Made by a program: the position numbers and the translations under genes
In this document: positions 22,237 to 30,738 of the stretch, piece by piece
Layout: every line of letters begins with the position of its first letter
How positions within the stretch are numbered: the stretch's first letter is position 1
The notes under the pieces: generated by a model
What the model saw: the letters and a program-made list of their open reading frames with translations, nothing else
Database searches by the model: none
Told to the model about the DNA's origin: nothing
Assembly: GCA_016235455.1 (NCBI GenBank)
Contig: JACRKZ010000050.1
Span: forward strand, 1-32,733
Direction: 5' to 3'
Source: Armatimonadota bacterium
GTDB taxonomy: Bacteria; Armatimonadota; UBA10988
DNA length: 32,733 nt

Positions 22237-25125
22237 ATGCGCCGAGCGACGTGTTGGATCCTCCAATTGGCTGCGCTGGCCGGGCTGGTAGGCTGTGGCG
22301 GCTCATCGCCGTCGAGCACGGTGGCCCCCAAGCCGTTGCCGGGCACCGCCAAGTTCCACATCGACGTGGCCTCGGGCCAGGTCAGCATCACCCCCAGCAC
22401 CACCGGCTCGCGCGCCATCCTGCTCGGCGGATCGGCCGGGTTCACGACCAGCACACTGCTCGACCAGCCGGGCAACACCGGCCTCAGGATCCTCAATGTG
22501 GCGGTCAGCAACGGCTGGGTGCAGGACATCGGCCGCCAGCCCGACGGCGTCGTGACCGGCCTGCGCGTGCTGTTCAGCCCGTTCGTCACCGCCCAGGCCT
22601 TTGCCGATCTACGCCCCAAGGTCACCGTCAGCGCCCTCGTCGCGTCGGCCACCGACGACAGTGTCGATGGGCCGCTGGCGACCGCCGCCATGCGCGCACC
22701 AACCGGCGCCGCAGTCGGACCCGATGGGTCGATCTACATCACGGACGCCGCAGCCAACCGCGTGCGCAAGATCCGCGCCGGGTTCGTCAGCACGCTGGCC
22801 GGCAGCGGCACCGGCGGCCCAGGCGACGGCCTGGGCACGGCCGCCCAACTGGCCCAGCCCGCGGGCATCGCGATCAACCCGCGCGATGGCGCGTTGATCG
22901 TCACCGAGCTCTCGGGCCATCGCGTGCGGCGCATCACGCCCGAGGGCCGCGTCACGACCATCGCGGGCGGCACGACGTCTGGCGGGGCCAACGGCCTGGG
23001 CAACGTGGCCACCTTCACCAACCCGTTTGGCGCGGCTGTGGCCGCCGATGGCACCATCTATGTGGTAGAGCGCAACGGCCATCGCGTGCGGCGCATTGTG
23101 CAGTCCGGCGCCGACCCGACGTTGCCTGGCAGCTACACGGTCAGCACGCTGGCCGGCTCCGGCGCGCCCGGACTGCGCGATGGCGTGGGTGCCGAGGCGC
23201 AGTTCTCCTTTGCCTCGGGCCTGACCATAGGGCCCGACGGTCGTCTGTATGTGGCCGACACGGGCAACCATCGCATCCGCCTGGTCAGCCCCGACGGCGC
23301 CGTGGTCACCATTGCCGGCGCCGGCCCGCAGACCAGCCTCGATGGTGATGGCGCCGTCGCCACGTTCAACCAGCCGATCGGCGTGGTGTGGGCCGGACAG
23401 GCACTGATCGTCACCGAGGACGCCGGCCGCGTGATCCGCCAGGTAAGCCTGCGCGCCGGCGGCACCGCTTCACCGGCCAACCCACGTAGCTGGTCGGTGC
23501 AGACCTTGGCTGGCAACCCCGCGTCGAGCACGGTGGTGCTCAACGGCGACGGCACGGCAGCCACGTTCGCCGGCCTGCGCCTGCCCGCGGTCGATGCGCG
23601 CGGGACGCTCGTCGTGCCGGAAGCCACCAACCGCGCTATACGCCTGGTGACGCCGCCCAACGGGCTGTTCCCGGTGGGCACGGTCAGCGGCGCGGGTGAC
23701 GGCAGCCTGGTCCGGCTGGCCAGTGCCGACGGCGTCATCCCCAACTCGCTCTTTGGCGCCAACCTGCCGTTCGTCAGCTACACCGGCGTGGTAGCGCCGG
23801 GCGGCAGCACCGCGGCCAAGCCCTGGGTGTTCGCCGTGCCCGCGGGTGTGGCGGCGTTCGAGTTCATGGTCACCGTGGAGGCCGACACGGCCGTCGCCGC
23901 GCCGCCCGAAGCCGTGGTCAACGCCAGCGCCGGCGTCCGCGTCGTCGGCTCGCCCAACGTGCGCGTGCGCACCTATGCCGGCGGCGACGCCGGCCTGCTC
24001 GACGGTGATGTTGGTCTGGCCCGGTTCGGCGCCATTCACGGCCTGGCGCGCGATGCGCAAGGCCGGCTTTACGTGACTGACGGCAACAACCGGGTGCGCT
24101 GCGTCGAGCCCAACGGCCGCGTCTACACCATCGCCGGCTCGACGCTGCCCGCTACCATCGCCGAGGTACCGGTCGACGGACCGGGCAACACCGCGCAACT
24201 GGCTCAGCCGCGAGGCATCGCGGTCAGTGCCGACGGTGATGCAGTCTATGTCGCCGAACTGGGTCGGAGCCGGATCCGGCTGGTCACGCTGACTGGCCCG
24301 GACCGGTTCAACTCGGCGAACTGGACCGTGACGTCGGTGGCCGGCGGAGCGTTGTTCAACGCCGCGCAGAACGGCACGGTCAAGGGCGACAAGGCCAGCT
24401 TCGGCGGGGTGTCGGGCCTGCTGCTGGCCACCGCCGACGACCTGTACGTGTGCGAACCGCTGGGCAACCGCGTCCGCCGAGTGCGCTTTGTGGGCGGCGA
24501 TCGCCGAGTCGCGGCCAACTGGGAGGTCTCCCTCGTGGCGGGCGACGCGAGCCTGCGCGAGGGCGCCCCGGGCGATACCGACGGACTGGGCGCCGCCGCG
24601 CGCTTCAGCCAACCCCAAGGCCTGGCCATGGACCGCTCCGGCCTGCTCTATGTGGCCGAGGCCTCGGCCTCGCGCATCCGGCGCATCGATAACGCCGGCG
24701 GCCTCCCTGGCGCGGCACGCGTGTCGTTCTGGGCCGGCGCGCCCACCGTGACGGCGTCGGCCCGCTTCTCCCTGGCCGATGGCACCAGCGCCACGGCGCG
24801 ATTCAGTTCGCCCGTGGGGCTCGGCATCGATGCCGCGGGCTACGTGTACGTGTGCGACTACCAGAACCGCCGCATCCGCCGCATCGGACCCAATGCCGAG
24901 GTCGCCACGGTGGCCGGGTCGGGCACGGCAAACGCCGTCTTCGACGGGCTCACCGACGGCACCAACAATACCGTCTTCTTTGGCGAAAACCAGGACGGCA
25001 CCGGCGCCACGGCCCAGTTTGGCCAGGCCCGCTGCCTGCTGGTCGACCCCAGCGGCTCGATCTACGTAGGCGACGGCACTCGCCTCCGGCTCATCGAGCG
25101 GACGGTGTCGCCCGCGCCCACGTGA
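22237..25125 (+). CDS. NHL-repeat beta-propeller lipoprotein
   Basis: A 962-residue protein. ATG 22237 has GGGAGAG upstream and opens into MRRATCWILQLAALAGLVGC, a signal peptide with lipobox LVGC (Cys20); the open frame upstream of it has no such features. After an N-terminal beta domain (~30-140) come many NHL-type units with the pattern GPDGSIYITDAAANRVRKI, DGLGTAAQLAQPAGIAI and VYTIAG. They are in two blocks (~150-480 and ~585-960) separated by a beta-sandwich segment around 490-580. Each unit alternates a YVADxxNHRIR strand pair with a DGxGxxAxF loop. NHL propellers bind ligands or proteins and are mostly non-enzymatic; the partner here is unknown. It is transcribed alone from the promoter at 22165-22194. 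Confidence 0.88.
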   Translation: MRRATCWILQLAALAGLVGCGGSSPSSTVAPKPLPGTAKFHIDVASGQVSITPSTTGSRAILLGGSAGFTTSTLLDQPGNTGLRILNVAVSNGWVQDIGRQPDGVVTGLRVLFSPFVTAQAFADLRPKVTVSALVASATDDSVDGPLATAAMRAPTGAAVGPDGSIYITDAAANRVRKIRAGFVSTLAGSGTGGPGDGLGTAAQLAQPAGIAINPRDGALIVTELSGHRVRRITPEGRVTTIAGGTTSGGANGLGNVATFTNPFGAAVAADGTIYVVERNGHRVRRIVQSGADPTLPGSYTVSTLAGSGAPGLRDGVGAEAQFSFASGLTIGPDGRLYVADTGNHRIRLVSPDGAVVTIAGAGPQTSLDGDGAVATFNQPIGVVWAGQALIVTEDAGRVIRQVSLRAGGTASPANPRSWSVQTLAGNPASSTVVLNGDGTAATFAGLRLPAVDARGTLVVPEATNRAIRLVTPPNGLFPVGTVSGAGDGSLVRLASADGVIPNSLFGANLPFVSYTGVVAPGGSTAAKPWVFAVPAGVAAFEFMVTVEADTAVAAPPEAVVNASAGVRVVGSPNVRVRTYAGGDAGLLDGDVGLARFGAIHGLARDAQGRLYVTDGNNRVRCVEPNGRVYTIAGSTLPATIAEVPVDGPGNTAQLAQPRGIAVSADGDAVYVAELGRSRIRLVTLTGPDRFNSANWTVTSVAGGALFNAAQNGTVKGDKASFGGVSGLLLATADDLYVCEPLGNRVRRVRFVGGDRRVAANWEVSLVAGDASLREGAPGDTDGLGAAARFSQPQGLAMDRSGLLYVAEASASRIRRIDNAGGLPGAARVSFWAGAPTVTASARFSLADGTSATARFSSPVGLGIDAAGYVYVCDYQNRRIRRIGPNAEVATVAGSGTANAVFDGLTDGTNNTVFFGENQDGTGATAQFGQARCLLVDPSGSIYVGDGTRLRLIERTVSPAPT

Positions 25126-25140
25126 CCGACGCCGCGTCGG
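25126..25140. terminator. Short hairpin directly after the NHL lipoprotein stop
   Basis: CCGACG-CCG-CGTCGG forms a 6-bp stem immediately after the TGA. No T-run follows, so it would be at most a weak or factor-assisted terminator. Confidence 0.3.
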
Positions 25141-25155
25141 CGCCGTCCGCGCGGC

Positions 25156-25184
25156 TTGCCAGGAGACACCGCCGTCGGTAGACT
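25156..25184 (+). promoter_or_regulatory. Sigma-70-type promoter for the oxidoreductase/glycosyltransferase operon
   Basis: TTGCCA (25156-25161), a 17-bp spacer and TAGACT (25179-25184) lie at consensus spacing. A small inverted repeat CCGAC-ACG-GTCGG (25189-25201) follows near the expected transcript start. It includes the first bases of the ribosome site GGGAG before the GTG start. Confidence 0.55.
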
Positions 25185-25211
25185 GAGGCCGACACGGTCG
25201 GGAGCCGTAAC

Positions 25212-26492
25212 GTGCTGGGTGTGCTCGATGAGCTACGTGACCTGACCGATCCCATTCGCATCGCCGTGGTGGGCGCCGGCGCCATGGGTCTGGGTCTGGT
25301 CCGCCAGATTGCGCTGACGCCGGGCCTGACCTGTGTCGGCGTGGCCGACCTTCGCCTCGACCGCGCCGAGGCCGCTGCCCTGGCCACCGGCCGGCCCTAC
25401 CAGGTGTGCGACAGTGCCGCGCAGGTGCACGGCGCCATCGGCGCGGGGCGGATGGTCGTCTGTGCCGACGGCCGGCTGCTGGCTGCCGCGGCCGGCGTCG
25501 AGGTGCTGCTCGAGGCGTCCAGCGCCGTGCTGAACGCTGCCGAGACCGCCCTGACCGCCGTACGGCACGGGCAGCATCTGGTGCTCATGAACGCCGAGAT
25601 CGACGCCGCCTTTGGTCCCGTTCTGGCCGCCGAGGCCGCGGCGCACGGCGTGGTCATGACCGGTTGCGACGGCGACCAGCATGGTGTGCTCAAGCGCCTG
25701 TGGGACGAGGTCGTGCTATGGGGCTTCGAGCCGGTGATGGCCGGCAACCAGAAGGGCTTTCTCGACCGCTACGCCAACCCCACGACCATCGTGCCCGAGG
25801 CCGACAAGCGCCGGCTCGACTACCGCATGTGCACCGCCTACACCGACGGCTCCAAGCTCAACATCGAGATGAGCCTGCTGGCCAACGGCCTCGGCCTGAC
25901 CATCGCCCAGCCCGGCATGCTCGGCCCGCGCGCGGCCCATGTGCACGAGGCCTTCGACCGCTTCGACCTGGCGGCGCTGCGCGGCACGCACGGCGCCGTG
26001 GCCGACTACCTGCTGGGCGCGGAGCCCGGCGGCGGCGTGTTCGTCATCGGCTACTGCGACGATCCCTACCAGGCCGACATGCTGGCCTACTACAAGCTCG
26101 GCGATGGGCCGTTCTATCTGTTCTACCGACCGTACCACCTGTGCCATCTGGAGGTCGCCGGCTGCGTGCTGCTCGCCGCGCGACACGGACGCGCCCTGCT
26201 CGCGCCACGCCATGGGCTGCGCACGCAGGTCATCGCCTATGCCAAGCGGCCGTTGCGGGCCGGTGAGCGGCTCGACGGGCTCGGCGGCTACACCTGCTAC
26301 GGCCAGATTGAGCTGACCGCGGCAGCCAAGACGCCGGGCCTGCCCATCATCCTGGCCGACGACGTGGTCCTGGCCCGCGACATCGCCCAGGACGAGCGAC
26401 TGGCCTGGACCGACGCCGACATGCCTGACGACCGGCTCGACGTGCGCCTGCATCGGGCCAGCCTGGCGCTCACGCCGGGGTCCGGCGCATGA
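25212..26492 (+). CDS. NAD(P)-binding oxidoreductase with C-terminal SAF domain (COG4091-type, homoserine dehydrogenase-like)
   Basis: A 426-residue protein starting at GTG 25212, with GGGAG 7 bases upstream. A Rossmann fold opens it (IRIAVVGAGAMGLGLVRQI, GxGxMG). Landmarks of the COG4091 group follow: LVLMNAEIDA, MTGCDGDQHG, AGNQKGFLDRYANP, CTAYTDGSKLNIEM, LGPRAAHVHEAF, GAEPGGGVFVIG, DGPFYLFYRPYHLCH. The C-terminal SAF module (~340-410) has KRPLRAGERLDGLGGYTCYG and LPIILADDVVLARDIAQDE. Family members are annotated as predicted homoserine dehydrogenases but are often found in sugar-modification or sugar-acid loci, so I do not assign a substrate. Its stop overlaps the start of the next gene at ATGA, implying translational coupling with a glycosyltransferase-like protein. 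Confidence 0.88.
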   Translation: MLGVLDELRDLTDPIRIAVVGAGAMGLGLVRQIALTPGLTCVGVADLRLDRAEAAALATGRPYQVCDSAAQVHGAIGAGRMVVCADGRLLAAAAGVEVLLEASSAVLNAAETALTAVRHGQHLVLMNAEIDAAFGPVLAAEAAAHGVVMTGCDGDQHGVLKRLWDEVVLWGFEPVMAGNQKGFLDRYANPTTIVPEADKRRLDYRMCTAYTDGSKLNIEMSLLANGLGLTIAQPGMLGPRAAHVHEAFDRFDLAALRGTHGAVADYLLGAEPGGGVFVIGYCDDPYQADMLAYYKLGDGPFYLFYRPYHLCHLEVAGCVLLAARHGRALLAPRHGLRTQVIAYAKRPLRAGERLDGLGGYTCYGQIELTAAAKTPGLPIILADDVVLARDIAQDERLAWTDADMPDDRLDVRLHRASLALTPGSGA

Positions 26493-27376
26493 AGCTGGCC
26501 ATCCTGGTCGTCTATCGGCTGACCGATGATCTGCTGCCGCTGCTGGACCTGCACCTGGCGCGCATCGCGCGGCACACCACGGTGCCCTACACGCTGTATG
26601 GCGCGGCTGTCAGCCTCGGCGAGGGCGCCCGGCAGCGGCTCTCGGCCCAGCCCCATGTCGTCCTGCCCGAGTTGGTTGGCACCACCGCGACCGACAAGCA
26701 CGAACACGCGCACTACCTGGAACAGCTCACCCAACTCGCCTTTGACCACGGCGCGGACCATGTGGTCACGCTGCACCTCGACTCCTTCCCCATCGCCGAC
26801 GGCTGGGTCGAGACGCTGCTCAGCCTCCTCTCGCCGCGTTGCCCGCTGGTCACGCTGACACGCGGCAGCACCGCCTGCCTGCTGGTCGAACGCGACTTCT
26901 ATCTGGCCCGGCGGCCACCCTATCTGCTGCCAGACGACGTGCTGGCCGAGGCCGACTGCCAGGCCTTCCTGCGCGCGGTCAACGCGCCGGCCCATTCGGG
27001 CGCCGGCCTGCTCTACGCCACGCACCAGGCTGGGCTCGAGTTCCGCGAACTGCCCGACACCACGGTGCCCGGCCAGCCCACCTGGCGCGCGCGGGTCTTC
27101 GGCGATGTGCTCTTCCACTGGGCCGCCGCGGTGCGCCAGCCACCGGTCGGCCCCTCGACGGCGACCGCCGCGGCACCCGAAGCCCTGGCCGCCACCGCCC
27201 GCACGCTGCTGCCCGCAAGCTGGCGCCGAGCCCTGCGCCACCTGCTGGCGCCACTCCTCCATCGCCACCTCGACCTGCCGCGACAGCAGGCACACGAGGC
27301 CTGGGTCGCCGGGACCTATGCGCGAATGATGGCCGACCCCGAGGCGTTCATCGAGCGGCAGCGCGGCGGGCGATGA
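26489..27376 (+). CDS. Probable GT-A-type glycosyltransferase
   Basis: A 295-residue cytoplasmic protein whose ATG overlaps the upstream stop (ATGA). It begins with a typical GT-A first strand (MKLAILVVYRLTDDLLPLLD). At ~95-105 it has HVVTLHLDSFPIADGW, where LDSFP occupies the position of the DxD-like metal/nucleotide-sugar motif. It is followed by PLVTLTRGSTACLLVERDF, a region like the acceptor-side strands. No transmembrane segment is visible. The C-terminal ~80 residues are helical and basic (RALRHLLAPLLHRHLDL). The fold assignment is from pattern only, and the single acidic residue in the motif leaves doubt. Coupling to the SAF-domain oxidoreductase suggests a step in making or transferring an unusual sugar. 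Confidence 0.6.
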   Translation: MKLAILVVYRLTDDLLPLLDLHLARIARHTTVPYTLYGAAVSLGEGARQRLSAQPHVVLPELVGTTATDKHEHAHYLEQLTQLAFDHGADHVVTLHLDSFPIADGWVETLLSLLSPRCPLVTLTRGSTACLLVERDFYLARRPPYLLPDDVLAEADCQAFLRAVNAPAHSGAGLLYATHQAGLEFRELPDTTVPGQPTWRARVFGDVLFHWAAAVRQPPVGPSTATAAAPEALAATARTLLPASWRRALRHLLAPLLHRHLDLPRQQAHEAWVAGTYARMMADPEAFIERQRGGR

Positions 27377-27411
27377 GTACGCGCAATCATCCGGCCACTC
27401 ACCCGGAAGGA

Positions 27412-27440
27412 TAGACCAGCCGGTCGTAGAATGACATAAC
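27412..27440 (+). promoter_or_regulatory. Weak candidate promoter for the restriction-modification gene
   Basis: TAGACC (27412-27417), 17 bp, then CATAAC (27435-27440), each matching 4 of 6 consensus bases, in a locally A+T-richer patch 28 bp before the ATG. Confidence 0.3.
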
Positions 27441-27468
27441 GTATCGATCCAAACCGACGGGAGCGGCC

Positions 27469-30400
27469 ATGGCTACGCCAGATCGCATCACGGAGCTGAG
27501 CGACCGCTTCGACAGCCTGCGAGCGCAGTACCAGAGCAGTGCCTACAACGAAACGCAGGTGCGACGTGACTTCCTGGACCCGCTGTTCCGCGAACTGGGC
27601 TGGGACGTCGACAACCAGCAAGGCCACGCCGAGGCCTATCGCGATGTGATCTGCGAGTACTCGTTGACCGGCGCTGGACCGGCGACGCGGCCGGACTACT
27701 GCTTTCAGATAGGTGGCCGGCCGATCTTCTTCGCCGAGGCCAAGAAGCCGTCCGTGGTCCTCAAGGACGACATCGCCGCCGCCTACCAGATTCGGCGCTA
27801 CGCTTGGTCCGCCAAGCTGTCGCTGAGCATCCTGACCGACTTCGAGGAGTTTGCCGTCTACGACTGCCGGGCCAAGCCGGTGAAAACCGACTCGGCTGCT
27901 CAGGGCCGCGTGTTGTACATGACCTATCGGGATTACGCCGCCCGATGGGACGAAATCGCCGCACGGTTCAGCAAGACCGCCGTGCTCAAGGGCGCGTTCG
28001 ATGAGTACGCGAAGAGCAGCAAGGCGAAGCGCGGCACCGCTGATGTCGACGATGCCTTCCTGGCTGAACTCGAAGGCTGGCGCGAGATGCTGGCGCGCAA
28101 CCTGGCGCTGCGTAACGCCGCGCTTACGTCGCGCCAGCTCAACCACGCGGTGCAGGCCACGCTCGACCGCATCATCTTCCTGCGCATCGCGGAAGATCGC
28201 GGCATCGAGAGCTACGGCCAGATGCAGGGCCTGCTCAACGGCACGGGCATCTACGGTCGGCTCACAAAGCTGTTCAAGGATGCCGACGATAAGTACAACT
28301 CCGGCCTCTTCCACTTCGGCAGCGAGAAGGGCCGCGCCGGCAGCGATGACGGCTGGACGCTGAACCTCAACCTCGATGACAAGGTGCTCAAGGACATCAT
28401 CAAGGGCCTCTACTTTCCCGACAGCCCCTACGCCTTTGCCGTGGTGCCCGCCGATCTGCTCGGTCAGGTCTACGAACGGTTCCTGGGCAAGGTCATCCGC
28501 CTCACGGCTGGGCACCAGGCCAAGGTCGAGGAGAAGCCGGAGGTCAAGAAGGCTGGTGGCGTCTACTACACGCCAACCTACATCGTCGACCACATCGTTC
28601 GCCGCACGGTGGAGCCGTTGTTGGAGGGCAAGCAACCCAAGCAGGTCGCCACACTGCGCATCCTGGACCCCGCGTGTGGCTCGGGCTCGTTTCTTCTGGG
28701 CGCCTACGACTACCTGCTCGACTGGTACTTGACGGCCTACAGCGACAAGCCCGCCGAGTGGCTCAAGGGCAAGGAGCCGCGGCTGGCGCAGACACCGGGC
28801 GGCTATCGCCTGACCACGCGCGAGCGCAAGCGCATCCTCACCGACCACCTGTTCGGCGTCGACATCGACGCGCAGGCGGTGGAGGTGACCAAGCTGTCGC
28901 TCCTGCTCAAGGTGCTCGAAGGCGAGAACGAGCAGTCGCTCAACAGGCAGCTCAGCCTGTTTCACGAGCGCGCGCTACCCGACCTGGACCGGAACATCCA
29001 GTGCGGCAACTCGCTGCTCGGCCCGGAGTTCTACACCAGCCACCTGCCCGGCACACTGGACGACGAGACCGAGTACCGGGTCAACGTCTTCGACTGGCAG
29101 GCTGGGTTCCCGGCCGCCATGGCCGCCGGTGGGTTCGACGCCGTCGTCGGCAACCCGCCGTACATCCGTATCCAAACACTCAAGGAGTGGGCGCCGGTCG
29201 AGGTCGAGGAGTACAAGCAGCGCTACCGCTCGGCGGGCCGCGGCAACTACGACATCTACGTGGTCTTCGTCGAGCGCGGGCTGGCTCTGCTCAATGCCAA
29301 CGGCCGGTTGGGCTTCATTCTGCCGCACAAGTTCACCAATGCCAAGTACGGAGAGCCGCTACGCGCACTGGTGGCTGCCGGTCGGCACCTGGCCGAGGTC
29401 ATTCACTTCGGCGACCGGCAAGTGTTCGAGGGAGCCACGACGTACACCTGCCTGATGTTTCTGGACAAGTGTGGGGCTGAGAAGTGCCAGGTCACGCATG
29501 TGGCGGACCTGGCAGCATGGGACCGGGGAGAGGCGATGCCATCAGGGCATGTGGCTGCAGCCGACCTCGGCTCGGGTGAATGGTCCTTCGCCGTTGGCAA
29601 TTCGGGCCGGCTGCTTACCAAAGTTGCCGACGGTCTCCTGCTGTTGGGCGACATCGTCGATCAGTTTGTGGGTGTTCAGACCAGCGCCGACAGCGTGTAT
29701 ATCCTGACTGAACAGGCGACTTTCGGGCCAGAGCCGAGCTACTTGTCCGTGGCCCTCGGCGAGAGCATCGCCATTGAACCAGGCCTACTCCGGCATATAG
29801 TGAGTGGCACCGATGTCAGCAGATACGGTGCCATGCCACGCCGTCAGGTCATCCTCTATCCGTACGACGTGACCGACGAGACCGCGACGCTGATCGACTT
29901 CGCCGACCTGCAGGACCGGTTCCCCGCCGGGGCCGAGTATCTGCACCGCAACCGTGCCCAACTGGAGGGCCGTGAAGGTGGCAAGTTCCGTGACGAGCAC
30001 TGGTACAGGTTCGGCCGCAACCAGAACATCGGCATCCAGTCCCGTGTGAAGCTCTGTGTGCCGCGCCTCGTCAAGCGCCTGTGTGCAGCCCCTGATCCAG
30101 ATGGCTCGCGCTGCCTTGACAACGTGGATGTGGGCGGGTTGACGATCCGTACCGCCTTCGCAGACCTAGACAGGCGGTACCTGCTGGCCATCCTCAATAG
30201 CCGGCTTCTAGGCTGGTACTTCCCCTATATCAGTGCGCCGTTCAGTGGGGGCTTCTGGTCGGCCAACCGCCAGTTCCTGAGCCGTGCGCCTATCCGTTTG
30301 GCCAGCCCAACCGTCCCCGAGGACGTCGCCCGGCACGACGAACTGGTGAACCTGGTCGACCAGATGCTGGCTCTTCACAAGCAGCTTTGCGCGGACCTGG

Positions 30401-30528
30401 CGCCGCGTGAGCGCCAACAGACCGAGCGGCGCATCACCGCCACGGACACCCGCATCGACCAGATCGTCTACGAGCTGTACGGGCTGAGCGACAAGGAAAT
30501 CGCCCTGGTCGAGGATACGACCGGGTGA
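27469..30528 (+). CDS. Type IIG restriction-modification enzyme (Eco57I-like, fused nuclease and adenine methyltransferase)
   Basis: A 1019-residue single-chain enzyme; GGGAG precedes ATG 27469. The N-terminal ~180 residues are an HsdR-like PD-(D/E)xK nuclease: RPDYCF (Asp76), then FFAEAKKPS (Glu90, Lys92). A helical connector (~190-350) includes FLRIAEDRGIE. The gamma-class N6-adenine methyltransferase has YYTPTYIVDHIV, LDPACGSGSFLLGA (motif I, Asp400), FGVDIDAQAVEV and GNPPYIRIQ (motif IV NPPY, Asn562-Tyr565). The C-terminal ~300 residues, with HKFTNAKYGEPLR followed by a TaqI-like recognition region and terminal coiled helix, should determine the target site. All motifs for both activities appear intact. 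No separate specificity or BREX/DISARM-type genes flank it, so it works alone as a phage-defence enzyme. The recognition site cannot be read from the sequence. Confidence 0.92.
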   Translation: MATPDRITELSDRFDSLRAQYQSSAYNETQVRRDFLDPLFRELGWDVDNQQGHAEAYRDVICEYSLTGAGPATRPDYCFQIGGRPIFFAEAKKPSVVLKDDIAAAYQIRRYAWSAKLSLSILTDFEEFAVYDCRAKPVKTDSAAQGRVLYMTYRDYAARWDEIAARFSKTAVLKGAFDEYAKSSKAKRGTADVDDAFLAELEGWREMLARNLALRNAALTSRQLNHAVQATLDRIIFLRIAEDRGIESYGQMQGLLNGTGIYGRLTKLFKDADDKYNSGLFHFGSEKGRAGSDDGWTLNLNLDDKVLKDIIKGLYFPDSPYAFAVVPADLLGQVYERFLGKVIRLTAGHQAKVEEKPEVKKAGGVYYTPTYIVDHIVRRTVEPLLEGKQPKQVATLRILDPACGSGSFLLGAYDYLLDWYLTAYSDKPAEWLKGKEPRLAQTPGGYRLTTRERKRILTDHLFGVDIDAQAVEVTKLSLLLKVLEGENEQSLNRQLSLFHERALPDLDRNIQCGNSLLGPEFYTSHLPGTLDDETEYRVNVFDWQAGFPAAMAAGGFDAVVGNPPYIRIQTLKEWAPVEVEEYKQRYRSAGRGNYDIYVVFVERGLALLNANGRLGFILPHKFTNAKYGEPLRALVAAGRHLAEVIHFGDRQVFEGATTYTCLMFLDKCGAEKCQVTHVADLAAWDRGEAMPSGHVAAADLGSGEWSFAVGNSGRLLTKVADGLLLLGDIVDQFVGVQTSADSVYILTEQATFGPEPSYLSVALGESIAIEPGLLRHIVSGTDVSRYGAMPRRQVILYPYDVTDETATLIDFADLQDRFPAGAEYLHRNRAQLEGREGGKFRDEHWYRFGRNQNIGIQSRVKLCVPRLVKRLCAAPDPDGSRCLDNVDVGGLTIRTAFADLDRRYLLAILNSRLLGWYFPYISAPFSGGFWSANRQFLSRAPIRLASPTVPEDVARHDELVNLVDQMLALHKQLCADLAPRERQQTERRITATDTRIDQIVYELYGLSDKEIALVEDTTG

Positions 30529-30596
30529 TGCTAGGCACCACAGGTCAGCTAGGCTGATCGTGGCGAAGCCCTGTATCGGCGCGCTCCGTCTGCCAC

Positions 30597-30632
30597 GTCG
30601 GACTTGTCTGACCTGTCGGACACGTCCGACAG
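30597..30632. repeat. Four imperfect 9-bp tandem units with an embedded perfect inverted repeat
   Basis: The units GTCGGACTT, GTCTGACCT, GTCGGACAC and GTCCGACAG lie head to tail. The last 20 bases contain CTGTCGGAC-AC-GTCCGACAG (30613-30632), a perfect 9-bp inverted repeat. The array lies in the 210-bp gap between the restriction-modification gene and the GntR/ABC operon. It may terminate the first transcript or be a member of a dispersed intergenic family. Confidence 0.7.
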
Positions 30633-30689
30633 CGCGCGCCGCGCACCGAAGCTGCGCCGACCCCACCTGAACCCACCCGCGAATCTCAC

Positions 30690-30719
30690 TTGACACCCGC
30701 CACGCAACTGTACTAACCT
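30690..30719 (+). promoter_or_regulatory. Sigma-70-type promoter of the GntR/ABC operon
   Basis: A perfect TTGACA -35 (30690-30695), an 18-bp spacer and TAACCT (30714-30719) as -10. The operator palindrome covers the -10. The transcript leader would be only about 12 bases before ATG 30739, whose ribosome site is AGGTGA. Confidence 0.65.
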
Positions 30720-30730
30720 TCCTAGTACAG
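30708..30730. promoter_or_regulatory. Operator-like inverted repeat for a YtrA-type GntR regulator
   Basis: CTGTACTA (30708-30715) and TAGTACAG (30723-30730) are perfect 8-bp complements separated by 7 bases. The site overlaps the -10 and start region, the classic position for autorepression by GntR-family regulators. The regulator gene that should bind it follows directly but is broken. Confidence 0.7.
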
Positions 30731-30738
30731 GTGATACC

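Noticed and set aside
27316..28965. 549-codon minus-strand frame opposite the restriction-modification gene
   Set aside because: It mirrors the codon structure of the plus-strand enzyme, which has all nuclease and methyltransferase motifs.
27469..30528. BREX PglX-type methyltransferase
   Set aside because: The protein has its own N-terminal PD-(D/E)xK nuclease (Asp76, Glu90, Lys92), and no BREX genes flank it, so Type IIG fits better.
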